Shown: piece by piece, positions 53,201-62,984 of the stretch
How the letters are laid out: every line of letters starts with the position of its first letter
Numbering within the stretch: the first letter of the stretch is position 1
Source: Cristatella mucedo
Lineage: Eukaryota > Bryozoa > Phylactolaemata > Cristatellidae
Direction of reading: 5' to 3'
Assembly: GCA_009760855.2 (NCBI GenBank)
Contig: WPIO01000009.1
Span: 897,001-961,000 of the forward strand
DNA: 64,000 nt
Program-made: the position numbers and the translations under genes
Notes under the pieces: generated by a model
Told to the model about the DNA's origin: nothing
The model's input: the letters and a program-made list of their open reading frames with translations, nothing else
The model's database searches: none

Positions 53201-53330
53201 GCCGCTATCGAAAGAGATGAGGGGTTTGTGTTAATGAATTTACTCGCATTCACATTTTTAAAGGCTAGATGTCCTTTGAAGCTCCATCAACTATGTCAGC
53301 ATTGGGGCTCTTTGAGCTATAGTGGCCGAA
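50282..53330. other. Upstream region of gene 1, copy B
   Basis: Aligns in a diverged way with 4384-7250. It contains only short, unconserved frames and the SINE at 52062-52176. Promoter elements cannot be picked out. Confidence 0.4.
52062..52176 (-). mobile_element. tRNA-derived SINE (family II), truncated
   Basis: The minus strand shows the B-box part GTGGGTTCAATTCC, the body TTGGTGGGCGATCCTTTATTGCC and the 3' end CAAAAGAGGCTGTTAATTCAGC. The A-box head is missing. Confidence 0.75.
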
Positions 53331-53814
53331 CGTTATCTACTCACACTGGCTTCCACACATGGGTCTGACTAACTATACACGTCTTTCTAGAACAATGAAC
53401 GGTGTTCTCCTATAAAAGCTCCCCCATCTGCTCCGACTCCCACATGTTCAATTGCAGTAAAGACAAGTTTACCTGTAACACTGCTGCCATACTTTGCTGC
53501 CACAGAGAACAATCGCAGTGCATGTTATATGAACACGGAGGCAAGCCAGAGTCATCGACAACCACCTCTGAGTGCTCTCAGCGCAGCAATACCACCAAAA
53601 GATGTCAGTAGGGACAGAAGTCCGGTAGCTAACTGGATTAAAGCCTTGACATGCCATCTTAAGGTAGACTGATAATAAAGCCTCTCCAAGATTGCCGATA
53701 CTCTTCTTCTTATTTAAGCAGCAAGTATTCAGATCTCATTCAACAATAGCACAATATGCTGTCAGAGCACAACAGATACTTAACAAGAAAATGTCGAGTT
53801 CTTTGTGATCCTAT

Positions 53815-53905
53815 ATCCAACCAAGGTCGTGGGATCGAGCCCGTGGCTCGAATGTGAAGCGCCTAAGCAGAGTAAGCGCTCTTAGGGCACAGTACAAATG
53901 AGATT
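53815..53905 (+). mobile_element. tRNA-derived SINE (family I), truncated
   Basis: It starts within the B-box region (GGTCGTGGGATCGAGCCC) and continues through GTGAAGCGCCTAAGCAGAG to the hairpin arm CTCTTAGGGCACAGTACAAATGA. Confidence 0.75.
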
Positions 53906-54079
53906 TTTAAAATTGTACACAGACTTTGAAGTAGAAAGACAGTGGCTTATAGATGGAGATTGCTAAGAGAGAAATAGAAGGAAAGATAAATCTCCTACAC
54001 TTCAGCCAGTTCTAGAGCTAACTCAAAGAAAAGAGATGCATTGGGTAAGAGAAGCAAGAACAGTTAGGTTAATGAGGAT

Positions 54080-54236
54080 AAATATATAATTCATTTGTAT
54101 AGCGCCCTAGGAGAGCTTAATATAAATTCAGGCGCATCGCACATGCCACAAGGCTCAAGCCCACGACCTTGGTAATAAAATATAGTCACCGTGACGGCGG
54201 TCGGTAAGGTTGAGCATGTTAACTATTAGGTCAAAC
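54080..54236 (-). mobile_element. tRNA-derived SINE (family I)
   Basis: Minus strand: a degenerate A-box part (TTTGACCTAATAGTTAACATG), B-box region GTCGTGGGCTTGAGCC and tail AAGCTCTCCTAGGGCGCTATACAAATGAATTATATA. Confidence 0.8.
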
Positions 54237-54427
54237 ATGAAGACAGAAGACTATAGGTACAGACAACTGAAAAGTATGGATGAAAAGGAGGATGTGTAAT
54301 TTAGTAGACGACCAAAATAAAAAGGGTTAAGAAATAAGACAAAGAGAAGTTAACCAATTGGGGCGAGAACTAAAGATATTCCTAGGATACCAAATTCAAA
54401 AAATTAGACCTGTATGATTATAATAAT

Positions 54428-55085
54428 TTAATAATAATAACGTAATTGATAAAGCGCCCTCAGAGAACTTAATCTCTTTCTAGGCGTTTTACATTTGTTG
54501 CAAAGGGAAATGCAATTAAATGGTAAGTAAAATAATGTTTGAAAAACAAACAAAATGAATAACATGGTTAGGGGTGACATGCACAGGGTCAGCATGCAAA
54601 TGTGGTTAGTGGCACCATGCACAGTGTCAGCACACATAAGCACGTTATGGATGAATCATAGGGACCCACTAAATGCTGTCCTAAATAGGTGTGTTTTTAA
54701 GTTCCCTTTAAATGTGGTCAGGTCAGGGGATGTTCTGACGCAGGTCGGGAGGGAGTTCCAGGCTTTGGGAGCATACGAACTAAATGCACGGTCTCCAAAG
54801 GATTTGAGGTTTGTACGAGGTATTTCTAGACTGTTGGATTCCGAAAAGCGGGTGGTACGATGCTTGGCCTGATGGGGGACTATGTCGGAGAGATAGCCTG
54901 GAGCCATAGAATGAAGGGACCTAAAAGTGAGCGACAAGACCTTGAAGTCAATCCATTGCTTGACTGGTAGCCAGTGCAGGTCGGCGAGAAGTGGAGTAAT
55001 GTGGCAACTGCGACGCTCACGACAGACAAGCCTAGCTGCAGAGTTTTGCACCAGCTGCAATCGCCTGATCGCACATGCTGGTATT
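54428..55085 (-). mobile_element. LINE family 1 3' fragment
   Basis: The 134-codon minus frame 55060-54656 gives [40 protein letters not shown] and [20 protein letters not shown], the C-terminal part of the ORF2 protein. The 3' untranslated repeats, the hairpin (AGCGCCCTCAGAGAAC on the plus strand) and a (TTA)n tail follow. Confidence 0.92.
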
Positions 55086-55094
55086 ACAACTAAT

Positions 55095-56320
55095 GTGGAG
55101 AAATTTAGAAGAAAAAATTGACAGAAAATGACTGGGAGAAGATGGAAATGATGAGGACCTTTAGAAACTGGAGAAGATCCGGGCAGATAGAAAATGGAAG
55201 AACATTAAGTCGATGACTAGTTCAAGGGGAGAATATGGCTGGAGGAGGTGATGGCGATCAGAATTGGAAGGTCATGGAAGAAGCCATGAAGGACGAGCAG
55301 TTAGGCAAAGCAGAAGCAGCCAAAGAGGCGGGTTTAAAGGAAGCAGTGGATGAGAAGCAAGAGAAGGACAAAAATGGAAAGAAAAAAGAAAAAAATGATG
55401 GCTATGAGGAGCAGGTGGACGAAGGCATGAGTGGAGCACGAGAAGGGGCAAAGGGGAGTAAGAGAAACTAAATGAAGACTGGAAGAAGACGGTGGTGGAG
55501 TAAAAGAAAAGAAAGCATTAGGAGTACGAGGAAAAGGAGGATGTATCCAGAAAAGAATGCAAGAGTATGCGTGTAGAGAAGGCGACTGAGGCAGATGAAG
55601 AGAGGATGAGCAAGAGGAGAAGACAGAAAAAGGATGTGGATCGGAAATTAAGAGAAGGAGGAGACGGTAGAACAAGAAGACGTGAGGAGAGAAGATACGG
55701 ATTACGAAAAGAGGCTAGAGAAGTAGACGGGAGGAGAGATAGACGTGATGATAGGGATGAGTTGGGCTAGGCAGGAGAAGCCAGAGGTGAGACGAGGAGT
55801 GAAAGAAAGAAAAGAAAATAGAGTTACAATGTTAGAAGAGACTGAGAAAGGATTACAGAGTGCGACGGACAGAAGAAGCAAATTTGAAACATTCAGGAAG
55901 AGAAAACATCGAAGGAGGATACAAAAAGATGAACTCAAAGGAGAGACAGAAATGCGAGCTGGGGGAGATAGATGGTCAAGTTCTGAAGGCAGAGAAGGAA
56001 GATGAAGAAAAAGAGGGCAGTAAGGAGAAGTATAGGTAGAGAGACGATGAGGCTGGAAAGACAGTATGCGACAGAATTGCGACAATGAGGAAGACAAGGC
56101 GGTAAAGAGATGCGTGGAAAAGGAATACGAGACCCACAACGGGAAAATAAGTGAAGAGAGGAGAGACGCGGACGTGGACAAAAATTAGGCAGATACGAAT
56201 GCACTGGTCACGACGAGAAAAAGAACTTGGGCGAGAAGTAGTAGTAAGAAAATCAACGGGAAGAAATTGCGAAGGGATCACAGTTAATGATAGCATCCCG
56301 ATTGTCATCAAAAGATAAGC
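55095..56320 (+). repeat. Purine-rich strand-asymmetric tract (~1.2 kb)
   Basis: The plus strand is dominated by A and G, with GAAG, GGAG and AGAAGA motifs throughout. Frames at 55235-55471, 55567-55770 and 55745-56005 translate to Lys/Glu/Arg-rich sequence (DEKQEKDKNGKKKEKNDG), and the minus strand to Ser/Leu/Phe-rich sequence. No frame stays open across the tract. It lies between two parallel LINE fragments. It is probably a degenerate GA-type repeat; a decayed gene for a charged coiled-coil protein is the alternative. Confidence 0.6.
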
Positions 56321-56509
56321 GACCCACCTAGAAGCTCTAGCGAGCCTGCTCTCAGAGGTAAGTACCGGTCTTGCCTGAGTGGATGGCTAATGCCATCCAA
56401 AAGATAGACCGTGATAGTAGTGACGCATCGGATAGCCGGGCAGCACCTGAAAATGATGTTCTTGGCTGTTTGACTGGCGGAAGCTACTTAAGATTGCAAG
56501 CCACCGAAA

Positions 56510-57225
56510 AAAAATTGTAATAATAATGCACTTGATAAAGCGCCCTCGGAGAACTCAATCTCTTCTAGGCGCTTTACATTTGCTGCAAACGGAAACGTAA
56601 TTGAATGGTGAGTAATATCATTCTTGATAAACAACATGAATAACATGGTTAGGGGTGAAATGCACATGGTCGGCATGCAAGTGTGGTTAGTGGCAACATG
56701 TACAGTGTCAGCAAGCGTAAGCACATGAAGAACGAATCGCAGTGACCTACTAAGTGCGGTCATAAATAGGTGTGTTATTAAGTTCTTGTTAAATGTCTTC
56801 AAGTCAGGGGATGTATTGTCGCAAGTCGGGAGTGAGTTCCAGGCTGTGGGAGCATACGAACTAAATGTACGGTCTCCAAAGGATTTGAGGTTTGTACGAG
56901 GTACCGGTAAACTGATGGATTCCGAAAAGCTGGTGGTACGATGCTTGGCCTGGTAGGGCAGTAGATCTGAGATATAAGCTGGAGCCAAAGAATGAAGTGA
57001 CCTAAAAGTGAGCGACAAAACCTTGAAGTCGATGCGTTGCTTGACTGGTAGCCAGTGCAGGTCGGTGAGAAGTGGTGTGACGTGGCAACTGCTACGCTCA
57101 CGACAGACAAGCCTAGCTGCGGAGTTTTGCACCAGCTGTAATCGCCTTACTGCACATGCCGGTAGGCTAGCAAGCAGTGAGTTACAGAAGTCAAGACGGG
57201 AGGTCACAAATGCATGACACGCTAA
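56510..57225 (-). mobile_element. LINE family 1 3' fragment, well preserved
   Basis: The 252-codon minus frame (57246-56488) reads [76 protein letters not shown] and RTFSSYAPTAWNSLPT. It stays open through the 3' untranslated repeats to the terminal hairpin and (TTA)n tail near 56515. It is the cleanest family 1 C-terminus in the window. Confidence 0.95.
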
Positions 57226-57229
57226 AGGG

Positions 57230-58298
57230 AAGAGACACATAACCACACTTTTTCAGTACGTTAAATGATCTCGATAGAATTATAAAGCAACGATGGATAA
57301 ATAGCTATATGTCAGATGATCACACGCCATATGCTATCAAATTTTTAAGCTGAAAAACATACTACTATTACCATTGAAAAAAGGCCATGCCAAAAATCCT
57401 GTGAGCTGAGGCCACGAGTTTGTGAACCCCAAGACTTTAATCGTCCGGGTAGCCTAGCAACAGCCTGACTACTCTGACCTCGTAAGTTAAATTCAGCTTC
57501 AAGCGATCACCTTCCAATCCATACAAGAACTAGAATAAACCCATCTCCCCTCTTCCTCTAGCGACTGGTTACGGATCTTGCCAGCTACTAACGCAGGGGA
57601 AGGTCTTGTTTTAGGCCCACAGGTCTAAGGATGAAGGCGTACTCTAATTTAAAGCATTTAAAATTGACTTCCCGCTGCGAAATGGCCTGCTCAATTTTAG
57701 AGAAGCCACCGTCCACTTGGTAAGGATTCCAACGTCGATCCCCATTTAAAGACATAATCGGTGCTTTACGCGTCCCACTCCGGGTGTCGTCGTGTGTGAC
57801 CCAAATTTGTTACGGGTTTAACCGAACCATTCAAAAATTGCGCAGCACGCTGTTGTACACGATGCACTGGGAAAGTATAAGGCATTCTAAATAGCATGTT
57901 CGCAAATTATTCGAACAATCCGCCGCTTAACGGATGGAAGCAGGACCACAAATACAGTCACGAGCGTGCATTTACTGGATGCCGATGCTGGTTTTACGAT
58001 ACCCGCACATCACCCGAGACCTCAACAAATATTATTAGTGCAATTTGGCGAAACTGTAAAGGACATACCGAACAAAAACGCTGATCCAATGCCGTCGGTG
58101 AAGCTCCTTATCTAGGGCGACGCCATATTGCTTCCGCTGTGTCCTACTTCCGTTTGTAATGTCTCTGCCGATAGAGCCGGCAGTACTCACGCTCATCCAC
58201 AATAAGCAGTTTATTTTAAATTATACAGGTAGTTACAAGATACATTCACAAGATTTTTTCTGGACTTGCGCTTCCGCTACGGGTTCCTAACCTGCTGT
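57230..58298. other. No recognisable feature
   Basis: About 1 kb between a LINE and a possible inverted terminal repeat; only short frames. Confidence 0.4.
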
Positions 58299-58837
58299 CA
58301 TAAGCTGCGTTTATACGACAGACTTTCCCATAGATTTTGGACAGATTTCCCGCAGATTTGGGCTACTACGTCATGCGACACAATATTTTGGGAGAGGAGC
58401 CAGGACTACAGATTCATCAGCAGGAAAACCTGTCTCAACTTTGGTCCAGCCGACCAATCAAAACCCCGGGCTCACCGTATACACCCCACTGCCAGAATGA
58501 ATATAGCTGGCGTTCGTAGTTCGAGTTTCGAAGGTTCGAGTTATATTGAGGCGTTCAGAGCTAGTCCTTGAATATGGAAGGCTCACGCGTTGTAACCAAT
58601 ACTTCAGCCTTTTCTACATAGTATACGCCGTGCGTCTGCTTATTGAATCTACCGAAGAACTAGTAACGCGGAGCATTACCTAGCACTTTACACCCGCACA
58701 AACCTAGCGGTCCACATTACATAGTAGCACACCCTTTCCCGAGAAAGCTTTTTTAAATTGCTTCATCCTCTTATTTATATTTTTCTCATAAAACTCTACA
58801 ATGATGACTGCAGCAGCTGTCATTTGTTCGCACAGCA

Positions 58838-59245
58838 GGGAGCCAGCCGATGCCCAACACCGACAGTTTATTACCAACGCACGGAGCCGAAGAGCGCACG
58901 GCTCCCTTCGGCCCTACTCTGCCTCGGCTCCCCCTTCCACTCCTCCAGTCCCTTGGTTGACCCCGATGATTCATCGAGGACCACAACTGTGCAGCGGTGA
59001 CCCTGATGGCGAATCCACCGTCTAACCACCAGCTGGTTACCGGCCTGTGTCCATGCCACATCCCAGGCGGACCACAGCAGTGCACCGACCGACCCTGATG
59101 GTGAATCCACCATCTGGTTACCAGCTGGCTGCAGACCTGTGTCCATGCCACATCGCCGGCGGACCACAAAAGTGCACCGGCCCCTCTCGGTGGTGCTTCT
59201 AACAGCTCACCAGTGGCTTATCAGAGGAGCCTGCATACACTACAT
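58838..59245 (+). repeat. Direct repeat, copy 1 (~410 bp)
   Basis: Nearly identical to 60310-60720, from AGCCGATGCCCAACACCGAC to AGAGGAGCCTGCATACA. Inside, a ~91-bp module with GGCCTGTGTCCATGCCACATC and CACC(G/A)(G/A)CCGACCCTGATGG occurs about two and a half times. Confidence 0.92.
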
Positions 59246-59267
59246 ACATACATTCACACATACTTTG

Positions 59268-59545
59268 TATCTCCGTCAGTAACTCCACAAAGTCATAAAG
59301 ACCACGTGGGTGTTACGCAGGAGAGTTTTGTATAGCGCACTCACAGCCTAAGCAGCTTTCGGTACGCATTCGGTAGCCAACAGACTTCGTCTCACGCAAC
59401 AAAGAGAAAGTGGGAAGCATAGCAGTGTCAGGAGAGCAGTTAAGGTAGTGAGTAGCAAAGAAGTAGCAGCTCAGGATCGCTGAAAAGGATGTGCCATAGT
59501 CGGCAGTAGGAGAGTAGTTATCGTTGGGTAAGAATTGTGGAAGCG
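59268..59545 (-). mobile_element. LINE family 2 3' fragment
   Basis: The minus frame carries [37 protein letters not shown] and [11 protein letters not shown], and the family 3' end up to CTCCGTCAGTAACTCC (plus strand), followed by a (TATG/TACA)n-like tail at 59245-59265. Confidence 0.9.
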
Positions 59546-59827
59546 AGTTCCAAAGACGAACAAAACGCCCCCTTGACCTTAAGGTCACAAGTTTGCAGCA
59601 CCAACGCAAAGGGTCACAGGTTTGCAGCATCAACACATGTAGCTGCAAGGTACAGAGCAGCAAGGAGCAAGCCCATTCGCCTCTGCCGATTCTGCCGTCG
59701 CGTCTCCGACATGCGCGGTTGCTTCTCCAGTCTGCACAGCCTCTCAAGCCTTCCCAGTCTCTCCGTCCTGTGCAGACTATTCGGTCTGTACACACTCCGG
59801 CCTAGGCCACGTCACGGCCCACCGGCT

Positions 59828-60006
59828 TGTCGCAGGCCACTGCCGACTCCGTCGCAGGTCTCTGCCAACTCTATCGCAGGCCACTGTCGGCTCTGTCACA
59901 GGCCACTGCCCTCTGTCGCAGGCCACTGCCGACTCTGTCGCAGGCCACTGCCGACTCTGTCGTAGGACTCTGCCGACTCTGTCGCAGGCCACTGTCGACT
60001 CTGTCG
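59828..60006 (+). repeat. Minisatellite, 22-bp unit, about 8-9 copies
   Basis: The unit is GTCGCAGGCCACTGCCGACTCT, with single-base variants (ACTGTC, TCTCTGCC, GTAGG) and one shortened copy. All 22-bp units shift the frame by one, so each reading frame crosses all three phases. Confidence 0.95.
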
Positions 60007-60130
60007 GGGACGCCGCCGCCTTCCTCGCGGACGCCGCCACCTTCCACGCCGATGCCGCCGCCCTCCTCGAGAACGCCACCGCCTTCTTCGAGGACGCTGC
60101 CACCTACCCTGAGGATGCCACTGCCCTCCT
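60007..60130 (+). repeat. Second minisatellite, ~21-24 bp unit, about 5 copies
   Basis: Units of the form GACGCCGCC(G/A)CCTTCCTCG follow the first array without a gap. They are more diverged than the 22-bp array. Confidence 0.85.
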
Positions 60131-60309
60131 CTGTGCGCAGTCTCACTGTCTGTCGCCTCACACAACACTGCTGCTTCGCAAGGAGCAAAAACAAGTGCCA
60201 CTCACTCGGTTCATAGCCACTTTTCTTGGTCTCGCTCTCGAAGTTCAAAAGCTTGTTTACACGGGACACAGTCGCTCCAGCCGAGAAATAGCTTGTCGTT
60301 TTTTCGCAC

Positions 60310-60720
60310 TGCAGAGAACCAGCCGATGCCCAACACCGACAGTTTATTACCAACGTACGGAGCCGAAGAGCGCACGGCTCCCTTCGGCCGCTACTCTCCC
60401 TCGACTCCCCCTTCCACTCCTCCAGTTCCTTGGTTGACCCCGATGATTCATCGAGGACCACAACTGTGCAGCGGTGACCCTGATGGTGAATCCACTACCT
60501 GACCACCAGCTGGTTACCGGCCTGTGTCCATGCCACATCCCAGGCGGACCACAGCAGTGCACCGGCCGACCCTGATGGTTAATCCGCCATCTGGTTACCA
60601 GCTGGTTGCAGGCCTGTGTCCATGTCACATCACCAGCGGACCACAGAAGTGCACCGGCCCCTCTCGGTGGTGCTTCTAACAGCTCACCAGTGGCTTATCA
60701 GAGGAGCCTGCATACAATAC
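60310..60720 (+). repeat. Direct repeat, copy 2 (~410 bp)
   Basis: Same sequence and orientation as 58838-59245, spaced about 1.48 kb. Both copies are followed by a (CATA)n-like run. High identity suggests a recent duplication or two termini of one element. Confidence 0.92.
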
Positions 60721-61004
60721 ATACATACATACGCACATACAAACTGCAGCAGCGAGCTCAACTTCTGCCTGTGTTGGCTTGCGTCTCCCGGGAAATCCTC
60801 TTTCATACCAGCCTCCCAGATTAGAACACGGGCTGTGGGCCGGACTAAGACGGTGTCAACTTGTGTGTCCGACTAAATCTGTCGTACAAATGTCACAATT
60901 AAGAGGAAATTCGGCGTCTGTCAGGGAGATAGTGTGTTGTGTAAACGCAGCTTTAAATGTTTCCGTTATAGATTTCGAGAAATCGAGTCGTACGAGCGAC
61001 GAAT

Positions 61005-61165
61005 AATAATAATAGTAATGCACTTGATAAAGCGGCTTCAGAGAACTTTTCTTAACTTATCTCTTTCTAGGCGCTTTACATCTGCTGCAAAGGGACTTGC
61101 AATTGAATGGTAAGTAAAATCATGCTTGAAAAACAAAATAATGAATAATATGGTTAAGGGTGACA
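61005..61165 (-). mobile_element. LINE family 1 3' end, strongly truncated
   Basis: Only the last ~160 bases of the family are present: tail AATAATAATAGTAATGCAC, hairpin arms AAAGCGGCTTC...GGCGCTTTAC, and the first untranslated repeat. Confidence 0.85.
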
Positions 61166-61299
61166 TGCACAAACAAATGCAACAACAATACATCTAAGAC
61201 CTGATCGTGAGAGTCCTTTGTCCCTATTCCAATTTCGTAATATTTGAGCGTGGATGGACGTGTAGATCCTTACAGCCTTCGGCTGCGACTTGTGCTACT

Positions 61300-61480
61300 G
61301 GTGCTCCGGCAGATCTTGGGGAGTCTCATGGAGGCACCAGCGCGGTCGTGAGTGGTTAAAGAGACTCTCGTTAAAAAGAAAGTTAAAGTGTTAAAGAGAG
61401 TTTATTGATCTCACGCGTATGCACGTACATGTAAGCGAGCTGGCTGAATCACCAGAGTTAGGGAATGCAGATGCGAAAGG
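61300..61480 (-). mobile_element. Gypsy-type LTR end
   Basis: On the minus strand, TGATTCAGCCAGCTCGCTTAC, AATAAACTCTC and GGTGCCTCCATGAGAC match the LTR end at 16130-16250. With 61930-62390 it mirrors the layout at 22855-24200. Confidence 0.65.
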
Positions 61481-61613
61481 CAACATTCCCTACTTCCAAG
61501 GTCGAATGCTTCGCCGAGTCAACAGCCCAACCATCGGCTGCAGGAAGGGCATACACTAGTGGCAGGACGCTGCACTAATTACCAACGCATCAGCCACGAA
61601 CAACAACCCTTCC

Positions 61614-61706
61614 ACACTGGTTTGGCCTAGTATTTAAGGTGCTAGCCCTTAACGAACGAGGTCAGGGCGAGTGTATTTTGTGATCTGGATCGTGGGCTCG
61701 AGCCCC
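61614..61706 (+). mobile_element. SINE family I head fused to SINE family II
   Basis: CACTGGTTTGGCCTAGTATTTAAGG and CGTGGGCTCGAGCCCCACGT are the A- and B-box regions of family I. The family I body and tail are absent and family II starts at once. Confidence 0.75.
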
Positions 61707-61878
61707 ACGTCACGCCGCTATCACACTCTAGGTAAGGCGGTAGCTTTTCACGACCGCGGTCTTGAGGTTGTAAGTTTGAATCTTGCGCTGGGCGATTCCT
61801 TATCGCCGCTACAAGAGGTTGTCATAGCTACAAAGGCTCTTATGTCTCTATGCAAAAGAGACTAGTTATTCAGCTAGT
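61707..61878 (+). mobile_element. tRNA-derived SINE (family II)
   Basis: CGCCGCTATCACACTCTAGG (A-box region), a degenerate B box GTAAGTTTGAATC, the body GGGCGATTCCTTATCGCCGC and the end TATGCAAAAGAGACTAGTTATTCAGC. Confidence 0.8.
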
Positions 61879-61929
61879 ATTACATTGTATGCAAACGTTT
61901 GAGCCCCGATGGTAACTCCCACGAACTCG

Positions 61930-62390
61930 TCGCAGGCCAACCCCATCCTGCTAGGACCGCGGAAGTTCGTCAATATGGCGGCGTCATTCTTGGGTTCCAC
62001 ACCGTCGAATCAATCTCACTGCTGCACTCTACGCCGAGACGCTCTCTTTCGCAGGTGCTCTCCTCAGAGACGCTCTTGCGGGCGCTCTACGCCGCCGAGA
62101 CCCTCTCTCGGCTTCGCTCATCCAAGAGGCTCTCGCGGAGGCGCTTCGCTGACGATACGCGCTCTCGCGAACCGTGTTCGCTTCGTCGTAGGCTACTGTT
62201 CGCCTCGCCGCTGGGCGACGTCACCTGCTGCCCGTCCGTTTCCGACTGCTGCTGTAGTGAACTTGCTTTGTTCTGGCGCTCATCGACTGTTGCGGCTGCT
62301 AGGTCGGAAGCGGTTTCGTATCCGCTTCCTCCTCAGGAAATTCCACCAGTCAGCTGCGGCAGGTGAATAAGTATCGCTCGACTGTCTGGT
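61930..62390 (-). mobile_element. Gypsy-type LTR-like GC-rich part
   Basis: The reverse complement resembles 22860-23470: GAGGAAGCGG, many GAGAGCG modules and GGCGGCG. Two plus frames (61899-62366 and 61909-62370) cross it, but their Arg/Ser/Leu-rich translations look like products of composition, not proteins. Confidence 0.5.
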
Positions 62391-62394
62391 TCAA

Positions 62395-62690
62395 GTGAGT
62401 AGTTGACGGTGGGATCGACCGACGGTGAATCTCTTCATCTCTTTCTCTTTATCTATCTTGGCCAAGCTGGTTTGGTCCAGCGGTTAAGGTGATCGCCCCC
62501 CGACCATGGTCTGGCTGAGGTCGTGGGCTCGAGCCCGGAGGCATATGTGAAGCGCCCAAATAGAGATTAAGTTCTCTTGGGGCGTTATACAAGTGAATTA
62601 TATATTACTTTTTTGTTGTGGTCGCAGCTTCGGCTGCTTCTGCTCCAGCCGAAACCTCTCGGCCTCAATCTGGTCCTTTTTATCCTTCCG
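62395..62690 (+). mobile_element. Gypsy-related segment split by a SINE
   Basis: AGTTGACGGTGGGATC at 62401 and TCCAGCCGAAACCTCTCGGCCTCAA at 62645 match 15955-15970 and 16035-16065 of the LTR next to the primer binding site. A family I SINE separates the two parts. The orientation is opposite to the neighbouring block at 61930-62390. Confidence 0.55.
62464..62605 (+). mobile_element. tRNA-derived SINE (family I), complete
   Basis: CTGGTTTGGTCCAGCGGTTAAGG (A box), GTCGTGGGCTCGAGCCC (B-box region), GTGAAGCGCCCAAATAGAG, hairpin and CAAGTGAATTATATATT tail. Confidence 0.9.
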
Positions 62691-62984
62691 CCACTAGAGA
62701 AATAGAATTAACTCATTACACAGCTTGCTGTAGCCCAGTTTTATGTCGGCCAACTGCGCACTCCAACAGTGCACTTCATTATTGTCCAGGCAAGCAGGCA
62801 CAACATGTTTTCGTGGCATCGAGATCTTTAGCCTTGCTACTGTTTTTTCTATCGTCGAAAGTCAAGGCAAGAAGTGACTTCCATCGTTAAACATTGTCGT
62901 ACCTTTGTTTTGTTAAACCATCTAGGCCATAAAAGGTCTGGCATTTTTTGTGCATCAGTTCACCGCTTTCTATCACGAGTTACT

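Larger units (their letters stand above)
46420..53330. repeat. Segmental duplication, copy B
   Basis: Counterpart of about 1-7250, same orientation. It includes the exon at 46941-47162, the plus-strand frame at 47420-47653, a SINE at 49306-49425 and the two-exon frame at 49522-50281. The left boundary lies within the intron downstream of the 46941 exon or earlier, and homology fades near 53330. Copy B lacks the block at 2030-3250 and carries extra sequence around 48411-48990 and an SINE at 52062-52176. Confidence 0.85.
58302..60954. mobile_element. Possible DNA-transposon-like unit with imperfect inverted ends
   Basis: AAGCTGCGTTTATACGACAG at 58302 and, on the minus strand from 60954, AAGCTGCGTTTACACAACAC are related over about 34 bases (roughly 25 matches by eye). 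They face each other across 2.65 kb. The interior holds no transposase but two direct repeats, a LINE fragment and two minisatellites. A TA target duplication is possible (TAAGCTGCG against CGCAGCTTTA). It could be a non-autonomous element that collected insertions, or two unrelated single ends. Confidence 0.35.

Noticed and set aside
55702-56181. 159-codon minus frame rich in Ser, Leu and Phe
   Set aside because: It is the complement of the purine-rich tract and overlaps other long frames; composition alone explains it.
59827-60216. Long plus and minus frames over the minisatellites
   Set aside because: The 22-bp unit reads through in all frames without stops, so open frames are expected by chance.
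61899-62370. Two overlapping plus frames of about 155 codons
   Set aside because: They lie in an LTR-like GC-rich block; two frames are open at once and neither has a motif.
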